Shown here piece after piece: positions 17,101 through 25,753 of a stretch of 64,000 nt of DNA; position 1 is the stretch's first letter, and every line of letters starts with the position of its first letter. The notes beneath the pieces are model-generated. The model was given only the letters and a program-made list of their open reading frames with translations. It was not told the DNA's origin and ran no database searches. This DNA comes from Dyella sp. SG609 (GTDB taxonomy: Bacteria; Pseudomonadota; Gammaproteobacteria; Xanthomonadales; Rhodanobacteraceae), in the NCBI RefSeq assembly GCF_012275375.1, contig NZ_JAAZQJ010000005.1, forward strand, positions 149,287 through 213,286. Direction: 5' to 3'. The position numbers and the translations under genes were made by a program.

Positions 17101-18943
17101 CCTGGCTATCCAGCACGCGCCGGCTCAACGGGCGCCGGAGCTGGTTGTCCCACACCGTGGTCGTGGTGCGCTGGTCGCTGGTGCCCACCGCTTCGACGGT
17201 CTGCAGCAGCAAGCCGTACTGGTCGTAAGTGACCTGCGTGGTGACACCCTTGAAGTCCACATACGTCGCCGGAAAACCACGGCTGTCGTAAGTGCGGCTC
17301 TTCCAGCGCTGCCCGCAATCGGGGCTGCACGGTGCGTCCATGGAGCTGACGCGCGCCAACCCTGCGACCGACGACATGCCGATCTTCACCGTATTACCCA
17401 GCGGATAGGTGACGGAAGCGGAACCGTCGGCGTTATAGGCAATCCGGGTAGCGCCCACGCCGCCGGCGAAGGTGGACGACGTTGCCCGGCCTGCGTCGTC
17501 GTAGGTGATGGTCTCGTAACGCGCGCCGTTCTCGTCCTGGATGCCGGTCATCGCATTGGGCAGGCTGGTCTGCCCGATATAGGCGGCTTCGTTGAAACCA
17601 TAGAGACGATAGTTGGAGTCGGGATACGTCACCTGGGCCAGGTTGCTGCTGGCCGTGACGTAGTAGTAGTTAAGCGTTTTATTGTCCGGCAACGTGATGG
17701 AGTTCAGGCGCGCGGAGCTGTCGTAGTAGAAAGTCAGCTTCCGGCCTTTGGAATCGGTGACGGTCTTGAGCAGCCCCAAGCGGGGGTAGTACGTCGACGT
17801 CGTCGTGCTGTAGGTCAGCGTGATGCCCTGGCCATCCTGTCCAAGCACCTGGATCAGCTTGCCGGTGCTGTCATAGGTTTCCGTTTCGCGGCTGCCGCCG
17901 ATAAACACCGAATAGCCGGTAAGCACGCCCTGGCCGTCGCGGATTTCCGCCAGCTGGTCCACCGGAAGATCCGTCGCCCAGGCGCTGCCCGACTTGGTGA
18001 ACGTCTCCTGCTTGCCGTCCGGCCGCAGCATGATGATGGTCGCCACCGGCGTGCCGATCAGGCGCAGCGAGCGGTCGAAGCTATGGCGCCAGCGGAAACC
18101 GAGATTGGCTGGCGCCACCGCGCCGCTGCTGTTGTAGAAGCGGCGGAAGGTCAGCCAGTAGCTGGCGGTGTAGTCATCTTCCTGCAGGTAGTAGCTGCCC
18201 GTGCCGGCATCGATCGGATCGCCGACCTTGGGCGAACCCATGGCCTCGGCGCAGGACGAACCATTGGCATTGCCACTCGCACCGGAACCGCTGCCGCTGC
18301 CGCCGCCCGGCGAACCCAGGCCGCCATCGCACGGCGCGCCGCTGCCGAGATTCCTGGCCACGTCGCCGCCGAAGCGAACGGCGCTGACCGTGCCCGGCTT
18401 GCAACCGGTCACCGCCGTCCAGGCGCCGCTGAAACTGGCCCCGTCCGCCGTCACATTGAGAGTGGACGTGGTCTGGCAAGGCGTATTCGTGCCGGAACCC
18501 CGCGCAACCACCGACGCATCGCTCAAGGTCAAGGTGCTGCCGGACACCGTGCCGGTGACGGACCAGGTGTACCAGTTGGTTGCACCGTTCGCCTGCGGCG
18601 TCGTCTTCCGGGTTCCGGTGACGTTGCCGCTATCGTCCTGCCGCAGGTCGTACTCCTCTTCCCATGCCGCGGCGGTTGCATCGCCAGGCGCCTGCAGGTT
18701 GCCATGCCACAGCCCGGTCACATTGACTGTCGCAGTCGCGGCAGCGCTGGCAACGGCCTGCCGCTGCGCCAGCCGCGGAGCCACGGCGGGGCTTCCGCTG
18801 TAGTCCTGGGCATGCGCCGCGGAGACGGCGAGCATGGCCATGCAACCGAGCGCGAACGCTGGCTGCCTGAAGAAGCGGTACAGGCGCTCGCGAACCGAGC
18901 GCATCGAGATGGCGCGCAGGCGCGCGCGGACAAGGCTGGTCAC
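14159..18943 (-). CDS. Sec-exported Rhs/YD-repeat polymorphic toxin with C-terminal M91-like metallopeptidase
   Basis: 1594 residues. A GTG start at 18943 has AAAGGAG 6 nt upstream. A signal peptide ends near AVSAAHAQD (about residue 46). There follow a Gly/Ser-rich linker and a DUF6531-like start (GDPIDAGTGSYYLQEDDY), then about 1100 residues of YD repeats. The Rhs core ends with YLQSDPIGLVGGADTYAYVS and DPSGL (about 1443-1447). The variable 147-residue tip carries HELGH (1547-1551), and downstream ENPIRREMGLPLRTRY, which is characteristic of M91 (NleD-like) zinc peptidases. The low-GC tip against a GC-rich core, and the coupled exported partner gene, are typical of recombinational tip exchange. 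There is no VgrG or PAAR domain, so it is not an obvious T6SS cargo. Confidence 0.9.
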   Translation of the reverse strand: MTSLVRARLRAISMRSVRERLYRFFRQPAFALGCMAMLAVSAAHAQDYSGSPAVAPRLAQRQAVASAAATATVNVTGLWHGNLQAPGDATAAAWEEEYDLRQDDSGNVTGTRKTTPQANGATNWYTWSVTGTVSGSTLTLSDASVVARGSGTNTPCQTTSTLNVTADGASFSGAWTAVTGCKPGTVSAVRFGGDVARNLGSGAPCDGGLGSPGGGSGSGSGASGNANGSSCAEAMGSPKVGDPIDAGTGSYYLQEDDYTASYWLTFRRFYNSSGAVAPANLGFRWRHSFDRSLRLIGTPVATIIMLRPDGKQETFTKSGSAWATDLPVDQLAEIRDGQGVLTGYSVFIGGSRETETYDSTGKLIQVLGQDGQGITLTYSTTTSTYYPRLGLLKTVTDSKGRKLTFYYDSSARLNSITLPDNKTLNYYYVTASSNLAQVTYPDSNYRLYGFNEAAYIGQTSLPNAMTGIQDENGARYETITYDDAGRATSSTFAGGVGATRIAYNADGSASVTYPLGNTVKIGMSSVAGLARVSSMDAPCSPDCGQRWKSRTYDSRGFPATYVDFKGVTTQVTYDQYGLLLQTVEAVGTSDQRTTTTVWDNQLRRPLSRRVLDSQGHAVASTGWAYNTMGQVLAYCEIDPGAVSAAGYICSNTGTAPEGVRRTTYTYCTAVDAVQCPLVGLMLSATGPRTDIAQTTTYQYYLTDGTQWQHGDLKSVTNALGQVITFAAYDKSGRPTRTVDPNGVITDLTYKSRGWLLSRTVRANANGSASAKDAVTQYGYSNAGNVITVTDPDNVTATYGYDSAHRLTQIRNGNGEYVNFTLDAAGNRIKEQVANANNGVVTRSLTRSYNTLGQLTGVQDALNRSVMSAAYTDSYDANGNLVHAADGLNVQLKRDYDALNRVVGATEDFNGSDQATRNAQTVYQYDALGRMAGVGDPDALNTLYDHNAFGDQVGLHSPDTGNSSAIVDKAGNAISVTDARGVQVAQTFDALNRRTSATYPQAADNVAWYYDEADSVTGCTGSYPIGRLTRVVEANVTTTYCYDVRGNVVRKSQTQGTQTDVVAYTYTLADRLATLTYPSGVVVTYTRDIVGRVQSVALTAAGTTNTIVYSVTYMPLGPITSYMLGKIGYSKQVTRTYDANYALTDVVSAPLNLHFARDVMGNITALGDVAGASPATETYRYDALYRLNSINDATGTAIEAYTYNKTGDRLSKSASGLATGTYGYQSGTHWLTSIGSSARTYDANGNTTGNSTGGDAFGYGYNGRNRMTVVQRNGQTVANYSYNAMGQRIAKAVTAPQVVAERFAYDEGSQLLSEYGTTNRDYIWMNGLPVAVVDGVGATAKASYVTADGLGTPRMVRDDSGVVQWQWAYQGNAFGEKQPTSSSGYPFNLRFPGQYSDAEAGLNDNINRAYDSATGRYLQSDPIGLVGGADTYAYVSNNPLVSADPSGLIVKVVEGDPKRARTLMNAYAELNRRSETARSINADLEKSPIEYQIRYTSDQAIANGYCPSPDYKGCEGYNHAVLIGMGDLPLIPTTAGMQTISLPVLIGHELGHAWGYQDNNTQKDPLGDNVRMIENPIRREMGLPLRTRYNPDCQK

Positions 18944-19261
18944 CCATCACTCCTTTGACGGTCAAGCGTTCCAATCGCATGTGGCCCGGCTGGCGGCGCC
19001 CCTTGTGCAACCAGGGGAAGGACGCTCGCGAACCCTGCTCAAGAATGTCGAAGGTTTGCAAAGACTGCGTGAAGGATTGGTGGTGATCTCAGCTTCCGGC
19101 CTCTGCACCCGGCGATCGCGCCGAGGCCAGATATCACCCGGGGCCACATCCCCACGTTGGCCGCTTTGCCCCCCACCCCCTGGCGGTTCCCCCCTCCCCC
19201 CGCCGTAAGCCTTGCGCAACAGTAGCCCGTCGATTCGGTTTCCTGGGGAGGCTCGCCGGAC
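18944..19261. other. Divergent intergenic region between rhs and the beta-helix lipoprotein gene
   Basis: Must hold the promoters of both divergent units. A pyrimidine-rich stretch (many runs of C, about 19165-19203) stands out. No gene or clear operator was found. Confidence 0.5.
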
Positions 19262-20488
19262 ATGCGCAAGTTGCTACTCACGGTCGCGCTCGGCGCGGCC
19301 CTCGCCGCGTGCAGCGGCCACGATCAGTCCACCGCCCAGAACGAAGGCGGCGACGCCTTCCAGGCCAAGCTGCAGCAGCAGTTGCTGGATGCCAAGGCGG
19401 GCAGCGTGATCGAGATTCCGGCGGGGCATTACCACCTCAATCGCGGCCTCAGCCTGCGCACGGACGGCGTGACCATCCGCGGCGCGGGCAAGGACAAGAC
19501 GGTGCTGTCGTTCAAGGGCCAGGTGGTGGGGCCGGAAGGCCTGCTGGTGAATGCCAGCGACTTCACCATCGAGAACCTGTCGCTGGAAGACACCAAGGGC
19601 GACGCGCTGAAGATCAACCAGGGCAAGAACATCACCATCCGCGGCGTGCGCGTGGCGTGGACCGATGGCCCCAAGACCACCAACGGCGCCTACGGCCTGT
19701 ATCCGGTGAAGACCGAGAACGTGCTGATCGAGGACTCCTCGGTCACCGGTGCGTCGGACGCCGGCATTTACGTGGGCCAGTCGAAGAACATCGTGGTGCG
19801 GCGCAACCGCGCCGAGCAGAACGTGGCCGGCATCGAAATCGAGAACTCGATCGATGCGGACGTGTACGACAACGTCGCCACCGGCAACACCGGCGGCATC
19901 CTGGTCTTCAACATGCCCAACCTGTCGCAGGCCGGCAAGGCCACGCGCGTGTTCAAGAACCAGGTCAATGCCAACAACCTCGACAACTTCGCCGCCAAGG
20001 GCGCGGCGGTGGCGAGCGTGCCGGCCGGTTCCGGCGTGGTGGTCAACTCCAATGACAAGGTGGAGATCTTCGACAACGACATCGCCGACCACCGCACCGC
20101 GAACGTGATCATCTCCAGCTACTTCTCCACCAACTACTACAACACCAAGGGCGTGGCGGCCGACTACAACCCGTATCCGAAGGGCATCTTCGTCTACGGC
20201 AACCGCTTCAAGGGCGGCGGCGAATCGCCGGACGGCATGAAGCTGAAAGTGTTGAAGAGCGCCGTATACGGCATGAGCGGCCGCTTCCCGGACGTGCTGT
20301 GGGACGGCTATGCCGACACCAAGCACGGCCCGGTCGGCGCCAACGACCGCATCTGCATCGCCGGCGCCAATGGCGTGCTCAATGCCGACGGCCCGAACGA
20401 CTACAAGAACCCCAGCACCGACACCAAGCCGTACGAGTGCACCTTGCCGAAGCTGCCGCCGGTCGTGCTCGACGCGGCCAAGTCCTGA
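19262..20488 (+). CDS. Right-handed parallel beta-helix lipoprotein (TIGR03805-like)
   Basis: 408 residues. The ATG at 19262 has GGGGAGG about 10 nt upstream. The lipobox ALAAC (Cys at about 17) predicts lipidation. From about residue 50 to 290 the chain is made of short beta-helix rungs (GVTIRGAGKDKTVLSF, FTIENLSLEDT, ITIRGVRVAW, VLIEDSSVTG, IVVRRNRAEQN), as in pectate-lyase/NosD-type solenoids. Family members occur as a pair with the cytochrome-like family encoded next, 10 nt downstream. The function of the pair is not established. A carbohydrate- or surface-binding role would be a guess from the fold. Confidence 0.88.
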   Translation: MRKLLLTVALGAALAACSGHDQSTAQNEGGDAFQAKLQQQLLDAKAGSVIEIPAGHYHLNRGLSLRTDGVTIRGAGKDKTVLSFKGQVVGPEGLLVNASDFTIENLSLEDTKGDALKINQGKNITIRGVRVAWTDGPKTTNGAYGLYPVKTENVLIEDSSVTGASDAGIYVGQSKNIVVRRNRAEQNVAGIEIENSIDADVYDNVATGNTGGILVFNMPNLSQAGKATRVFKNQVNANNLDNFAAKGAAVASVPAGSGVVVNSNDKVEIFDNDIADHRTANVIISSYFSTNYYNTKGVAADYNPYPKGIFVYGNRFKGGGESPDGMKLKVLKSAVYGMSGRFPDVLWDGYADTKHGPVGANDRICIAGANGVLNADGPNDYKNPSTDTKPYECTLPKLPPVVLDAAKS

Positions 20489-20498
20489 GGCGGTGGCG

Positions 20499-21647
20499 AT
20501 GCGCAAGCGGTTTCTGCAAGGCGCCTTCGCGCTGCTGGCGGCGGTTGTGCTTGCCGGTTGCCAGCAGGGCATGGCGCCGGTGGCGTTCCACGCGGACGGC
20601 CGTCCGCCGAAGCTGAGCGACTGGCACGTGGTGGAAGCACGCGGCGGCAAGCTGGTGCTCAACCAGGGCGTGGTGCCGTACGACCTCAACACGCCGCTGT
20701 TCACCGACTACGCGCACAAGCTGCGCACGATCTGGATGCCCAAGGGCACGGCGGCGAAGTACGACGCCACCGACACCTTCGACTTCCCGGTCGGCACGGT
20801 GATCAGCAAGACCTTCTATTACCCGAAGACGGCCGACGGCAAGGCCGGCGACGTGGCACGCAGCTACGACAGCGCGCACGACTTCGCCGGCGAAGGGCTG
20901 GATTTGTCCAAGGTGCATCTGGTGGAAACGCGCATCCTGGTGCATCGCGCGGACGGCTGGGCGGCGATTCCTTATGTATGGAACGACGCGCAGACCGAAG
21001 CCGACCTCGCCCGCACCGGCGCGGTGCTGCCGCTCACCCTGGTGGCGGATGACAAGTCGCGCGAAGACTTCAACTACGTGGTGCCCGACGAAAGCCAGTG
21101 CTCCAGCTGCCATGCGCAGGACTGGGTGTCGCGCAAGATCCATCCGATCGGCCCGAAGGCGCGCCATCTCAACCGCGACTACCACTACGCGGACGGCACG
21201 CAGAACCAGCTCGAACATTTGATCAAAGCAGGCTATCTCACCGGCGCACCCGCCAGCGCGCAGGCGCCGCGCAATGCCAACTGGATGGACGAGCACGCCG
21301 CGCTCGATGCCCGCGCACGCGCCTACCTCGACATCAACTGCGGCCATTGCCACAACGCCAAGGGCGCGGCCAACACCACCGGCCTGACGCTGGAAGCCAG
21401 CGCGCCGGAAGACCGCCACCTCGGCATCTGCAAACCGCCCGTCGCCGCGGGCCGCGGCACCGGCGACCACCTGTTCGACATCGTGCCCGGCCAGCCGGAC
21501 GACTCGATCATCGCCTACCGCATGGCCTCGGCCGACCCGGGCGAGATGATGCCGGAACTGGGCCGCAGCACCGTGCACCGCGAGGGCGTGGCGCTGATCA
21601 AGGCCTGGATCGCGGCGCAGCAAGGGGGCTGCGTCACGGTGCGCTGA
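20499..21647 (+). CDS. Diheme c-type cytochrome-like lipoprotein (SO_2930 / TIGR03806-like)
   Basis: 382 residues from the ATG at 20499. Lipobox VVLAGC gives an exported, probably lipidated protein. Two haem c sites are visible: CSSCH (Cys201-His205) and CGHCH (Cys281-His285). The rest (GVVPYDLNTPLFTDYAHKLRTIWMP, then SREDFNYVVPDES) matches the SO_2930 family layout. Probably an electron-transfer or peroxidase-like periplasmic protein. It starts 10 nt after the beta-helix gene, the usual partner of this family, and is followed after 67 nt by a TonB-dependent receptor, suggesting one transcription unit for uptake and oxidation of an unknown substrate. Confidence 0.88.
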   Translation: MRKRFLQGAFALLAAVVLAGCQQGMAPVAFHADGRPPKLSDWHVVEARGGKLVLNQGVVPYDLNTPLFTDYAHKLRTIWMPKGTAAKYDATDTFDFPVGTVISKTFYYPKTADGKAGDVARSYDSAHDFAGEGLDLSKVHLVETRILVHRADGWAAIPYVWNDAQTEADLARTGAVLPLTLVADDKSREDFNYVVPDESQCSSCHAQDWVSRKIHPIGPKARHLNRDYHYADGTQNQLEHLIKAGYLTGAPASAQAPRNANWMDEHAALDARARAYLDINCGHCHNAKGAANTTGLTLEASAPEDRHLGICKPPVAAGRGTGDHLFDIVPGQPDDSIIAYRMASADPGEMMPELGRSTVHREGVALIKAWIAAQQGGCVTVR

Positions 21648-21714
21648 ACACACACAAGAACCAGCACGGCGACCGCGTGGGGACGCGGCGCCGTCCACGA
21701 GGGGAGAACCGCCG

Positions 21715-24162
21715 ATGAGCATCCGTCCACGTCCGCTGTCCGCCGCGCTGCGCCAACTGCTGGGAGGCACCGCACTGCTGCTGTGCGCGCAGATCGTCCA
21801 TGCCGACGACCAGAACGCCGCGCCCGCCGCGCAGGACCAGGCCGACCCGAACAAGGCCAAGCTGCTGGACAACATCACGGTGACGGCGCAGAGCCGCAGC
21901 CAGGAAATGCAGTCGGTGCCGATCCCGCTGCAGATCGTCACCGCCAAGCAGGTGGATACGCTGGCGGCGACCGACCTGAGCAAGATGGATATGTTCGTAC
22001 CGGGCCTGGTGGTCAGCGCCGACCAGCCGACGCAGCCGCGCTACCAGTTGCGCGGCATCGCCACCAGCGACTTCGGCGTCGGCACCGAGCCGGCGGTGGG
22101 CGTGTATATCAACGGCGTGTACGCCGCACGCTCCGGCGGTGCGCTGCTGGCCTTCAACGACTTGGCGCGCATCGAGGTGCTGAAGGGGCCGCAAGGCACG
22201 CTGTTCGGCCGCAACGCGGCAGCCGGCGCCATCTCCATCGTCACCAACGAGCCGACCGATCGCTTCGAAGGCAAGGCGCGCCTGCGCGTCGGCAACTACG
22301 GCAAGGTCTATGGCGACGCGCTGCTGAACCTGCCCATCAACAAGGACATGGCGCTGCGCGTCAGCGCGTACGACAACCAGAGCGACGGCTGGGTCAAGGA
22401 CGCCGCCAGCGGCAAGCGCTACGGCGAGGACAACGACTGGGGCACGCGCGCGGTGTTCCGCTGGAACCTCACGCCCGACACGCGCATGCTGCTGTCCTGG
22501 GATCACGAGAAGCTCAACCAGCCGCCGCATCCGGCCTTCGGACTGGTGCCGCTGTCCAACGATACCAACCAGCGCCCACCCTTTCCGGCCGATCCCGCCA
22601 CCTATCTCAACCCGCTGCACGCACCGCTGTACAACGACTCGGTGGGCGGCCGCGAATCGCGCACGTTCGACGGCGTGACGCTGAGCTTCGACCACTCCTT
22701 CAGCTGGGGCAGCCTGGTGTCCACCACCGCGTGGCGCGGCTTCGACACGTTCAACCGCGGCGACTACGACGGCACCAACCATATCGTCAGCTATCTCGAT
22801 ACCACCAATATCGAGCACAACAACAGCTGGTACCAGGAGTTCAAGCTCTCCGGCACCACCGGCATCGCCGACTGGGTCGGCGGCGTGAGCTACTACCAGG
22901 AGCAGGCGCGGCAGACCAGCCAGACCAATATCTTTACCGACAGCCTCGACACGCTGGCCAACAACATCATGGGCGTGGGCACGCCGCTGACCGACATCAG
23001 CAACGCGCTGGCGGGTTTTGGCTTGCCCTACACCTTGCTGGGCGATCCCTGGCACGAGGCGATAAGCAACGTCGGCAAGTTCAAGGCGTATGCGGCGTTC
23101 GGCGACGTGATCTGGCACGTCAGCGACCGTTTCAACATCACCACCGGCATCCGCTACACGCGCGACCAGAAAACCTTCTCCTGGTACAACATGCCGCGCA
23201 GCGCGCCGCAGTTCGACGGCACCGTGCAGGCGCTGGACCAGGCCGGCGTGCTGGCCATGCTGCCGCCGGAAGCGCAGATGGCGCTGGCGGCGTTCGGCAA
23301 CAACGTGATCTTTACCGACGCCGTGGGCGTGCCGGTGCGCTTCCACAACACCTGGAACAACGTCAGCCCGCGCCTGGTGCTGGATTACAAATTTGCGCCG
23401 GACGTGATGGGCTACGCCTCGGTAACCAAGGGCTACAAGGCCGGCGGCTACAACAGCGTCCAGGTAGGTTCGCGCTTCGCGCCGGAGAAGGTGATCAATT
23501 ACGAAGCCGGCCTGAAGACCACTTTCCCCGAGCACAACCTGATGCTCAACGGCTCGGTGTACTACTACCGCTACGACAACAAGCAATCGCTGAGCCTGGA
23601 CCCGAACAGCGCCGGCTCCGGCGTGCCGCGCTACCTGGTCAACAGCACCGACCAGGAAGCCAAGGGCCTGGAACTGGAAGCCCTATGGCAACCGGTGCGC
23701 GACCTGCGGCTGAACTTCACCGGCGCGTACATCGATGCCACCTACCGCAAGGCGGTGGCCGATTCCGGCGCGGTGCTGACCGGCCAGCCCACCGGCGAGC
23801 CGCGCTTCTCCTACACGGCGGGCCTGGCCTATACGTGGCACAACGTCGCCAGCGGCCAGCTGGAGTTCAATCTGAACTACGCTTACCGCGGCAAGTCCCG
23901 CTGCAACGACGACTCACGCCTGCAGGGCGAGTGCATCATCAGCCCCAACTTCAAGGTGGGCGAAGCGCAGAAACGCACCGACGCACGCCTGGACTGGCAT
24001 GCGCCGGGCGACCGCTGGGGCGTCGCGCTGTATGCAAGCAACCTGTTCAACGACCGCTACGTGACCGGTGTGGACAACATCACCGCCACCGTATTCGGCA
24101 CCCCGTACGCCAACATCACGCCGCCGCGCATGTGGGGCGTGGAATTCCGCGCCAAGTTCTAG
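21715..24162 (+). CDS. TonB-dependent outer-membrane receptor
   Basis: 815 residues. The ATG at 21715 has GGGGAGAA upstream. The signal peptide ends near IVHADD. A TonB-box-like LDNITVTAQ precedes the plug (VPIPLQIVTAKQVDTL... IEVLKGPQGTLFGRNAAAGAISIVT). The remainder is a 22-strand-type barrel ending in the C-terminal aromatic strand RMWGVEFRAKF. Imports a ligand across the outer membrane with TonB energy. The plug is of the general catabolite/siderophore receptor type, so the substrate cannot be read from sequence. The stop is followed 4 nt later by the aldehyde dehydrogenase start, indicating an operon and a role in carbon acquisition rather than iron (inference). Confidence 0.92.
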   Translation: MSIRPRPLSAALRQLLGGTALLLCAQIVHADDQNAAPAAQDQADPNKAKLLDNITVTAQSRSQEMQSVPIPLQIVTAKQVDTLAATDLSKMDMFVPGLVVSADQPTQPRYQLRGIATSDFGVGTEPAVGVYINGVYAARSGGALLAFNDLARIEVLKGPQGTLFGRNAAAGAISIVTNEPTDRFEGKARLRVGNYGKVYGDALLNLPINKDMALRVSAYDNQSDGWVKDAASGKRYGEDNDWGTRAVFRWNLTPDTRMLLSWDHEKLNQPPHPAFGLVPLSNDTNQRPPFPADPATYLNPLHAPLYNDSVGGRESRTFDGVTLSFDHSFSWGSLVSTTAWRGFDTFNRGDYDGTNHIVSYLDTTNIEHNNSWYQEFKLSGTTGIADWVGGVSYYQEQARQTSQTNIFTDSLDTLANNIMGVGTPLTDISNALAGFGLPYTLLGDPWHEAISNVGKFKAYAAFGDVIWHVSDRFNITTGIRYTRDQKTFSWYNMPRSAPQFDGTVQALDQAGVLAMLPPEAQMALAAFGNNVIFTDAVGVPVRFHNTWNNVSPRLVLDYKFAPDVMGYASVTKGYKAGGYNSVQVGSRFAPEKVINYEAGLKTTFPEHNLMLNGSVYYYRYDNKQSLSLDPNSAGSGVPRYLVNSTDQEAKGLELEALWQPVRDLRLNFTGAYIDATYRKAVADSGAVLTGQPTGEPRFSYTAGLAYTWHNVASGQLEFNLNYAYRGKSRCNDDSRLQGECIISPNFKVGEAQKRTDARLDWHAPGDRWGVALYASNLFNDRYVTGVDNITATVFGTPYANITPPRMWGVEFRAKF

Positions 24163-24166
24163 ACCG

Positions 24167-25579
24167 ATGACCATCGAACCGCTCGACCTGAAGCTTCAAC
24201 TCCAGCGCATGCGCGAAGCCCACGCACGCGAGCCCGCGCCGGGCTGGTCCGGGCGCGCCGCGCGCCTGCGTGCCTTGAGCGATCTGATCACGCAGCACCG
24301 GGGCGACATCGCGGAGGCCATCCACCAGGACTTCGGCGGCCGGCCGGCGCAGGAGACCGATCTGCTGGAGGTGTTTCCCAGCCTGTCGGCGATCCGCCAC
24401 GCGCTGGCGCATGGCCGGCGCTGGATGAAGCCGAAGCGCAGTTGGCCGGGCCTGCTGTTTCTGCCGGCGCGCAACGAGATCCGGCCGCAGCCCTTGGGCG
24501 TGGTGGGCATCATCGTGCCGTGGAATTACCCGTTGTTTCTCGCTGCCGGCCCGATGGTGGATGCGCTGGCGGCCGGCAACCGGGTGATGGTGAAGATGAG
24601 CGAGTACACGCCGCATTTCTCGGCCTTGTTCGCGCAATTGGCGGCGCGGTATTTCAAGCCGGAGGACGTGTGCGTGGTGACGGGCGACGCGGATGTCGCG
24701 CAGGCGTTCTCCGCGTTGCCGTTCGATCATCTGTTGTTTACCGGCTCCACCGCGGTGGGGCGCCATGTGATGCGCGCGGCTTCCGCCAATCTCACGCCGG
24801 TAACGCTGGAGCTGGGCGGCAAGTCGCCGGCGATCGTCGGGCCGGGTGCGCGCTTCGAAAATGCAGTGGAACGTATCCTGGTCGGCAAGCTGTTCAATGC
24901 GGGGCAGACCTGCATTGCGCCGGATTACGTGTTGCTGCCGCGCGGGCGCGTCGACGAGTTCGTCGCTGCTGCGCGCGAGGTTGCCGCACGCCTGTACCCG
25001 CAACCGGTGCGCAACGAGCAGTACGCCAGCATCATTTCGGAACGCCAGTATCGGCGCCTTGCCGCCTTGCGCGATGACGCGAAGCGCGATGGCGCCACGG
25101 TCACCTTGATGGGCGGCGACGCCGACGACGTACCGCGGCGGCGCATGACGCCGGCCTTGCTCACCGGCGTCAGCGAAAGCATGGCGGTGATGCAGGAGGA
25201 GATCTTCGGCCCGCTGCTGCCCCTGGTGCCCTACGACGACATCGACCAGGCCATCGCCTACGTCGCCGCCCATCCGCACCCGCTGGCGCTCTACCTGTTC
25301 GAGGAAGACGGCGCCCTGGTCGACCGCGTACTCGCCCGCACCACCGCCGGCGGCGTGACCATCAACGACACGCTCTACCACATCGCCCAGCATGAGCTGC
25401 CGTTCGGCGGCGTGGGGCCTTCCGGCAGCGGCGGCTATCACGGCGAAGCGGGCTTCCGCACGTTCTCGCATATGAAGTCGGTGTTCCGGCAGGCGCGGGT
25501 CAATGGCGCGGGCCTGCTCAATCCGCCGTATGGCGAACGCTTCCGGAAGATGCTGGCGCTGATGCTCAAGCGCGGCTGA
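24167..25579 (+). CDS. Coniferyl-aldehyde-type NAD(P) aldehyde dehydrogenase
   Basis: 470 residues from the ATG at 24167, 4 nt after the receptor stop. ALDH superfamily motifs are PWNYPLFLA, FTGSTAVGR, the catalytic Glu in ELGGKSP and the catalytic Cys in GQTCIAPDYVL. EEIFGPLLP and the C-terminal PFGGVGPSGSGGYHG complete the fold. The short N-terminus, LFNAGQTCIAPDY, and the hydrophobic/basic C-terminal tail (FRKMLALMLKRG) point to the coniferyl-aldehyde / fatty-aldehyde branch. It oxidises an aldehyde to the acid in the cytoplasm. Together with the upstream receptor and cytochrome it suggests catabolism of an alcohol- or aldehyde-yielding compound. The exact substrate is unknown. Confidence 0.9.
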   Translation: MTIEPLDLKLQLQRMREAHAREPAPGWSGRAARLRALSDLITQHRGDIAEAIHQDFGGRPAQETDLLEVFPSLSAIRHALAHGRRWMKPKRSWPGLLFLPARNEIRPQPLGVVGIIVPWNYPLFLAAGPMVDALAAGNRVMVKMSEYTPHFSALFAQLAARYFKPEDVCVVTGDADVAQAFSALPFDHLLFTGSTAVGRHVMRAASANLTPVTLELGGKSPAIVGPGARFENAVERILVGKLFNAGQTCIAPDYVLLPRGRVDEFVAAAREVAARLYPQPVRNEQYASIISERQYRRLAALRDDAKRDGATVTLMGGDADDVPRRRMTPALLTGVSESMAVMQEEIFGPLLPLVPYDDIDQAIAYVAAHPHPLALYLFEEDGALVDRVLARTTAGGVTINDTLYHIAQHELPFGGVGPSGSGGYHGEAGFRTFSHMKSVFRQARVNGAGLLNPPYGERFRKMLALMLKRG

Positions 25580-25615
25580 CGTAGGTTGGGGTGAGCCAAA
25601 GGCGAACCCCAGCAA
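25580..25615. repeat. Dispersed GTAGGTTGGGGTGAGC repeat, family B, copy 2
   Basis: CGTAGGTTGGGGTGAGCC and GCGAACCCCAGCAACG, beginning on the base after the aldehyde dehydrogenase stop codon. Confidence 0.75.
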
Positions 25616-25753
25616 CGTATGCCACCTAAGAATCGTCGGAATCTGCTTCTGTCCTTCGCTTTTAAGGAGAAAGCTTATTGAGTACGAGGACCCCTGTTCG
25701 GAGTATCCGAAGCCCCATAGCAGGCTTCATGCCGACAAGGAGTTTATCGACTC

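Noticed and set aside
14159..18943. T6SS-linked Rhs effector
   Set aside because: There is no PAAR, VgrG, Hcp or EagR-type chaperone gene nearby, and the protein has a Sec signal peptide.
16817..18958. A 713-codon plus-strand open frame opposite rhs
   Set aside because: Antisense of the YD-repeat region, no ribosome site or domain.
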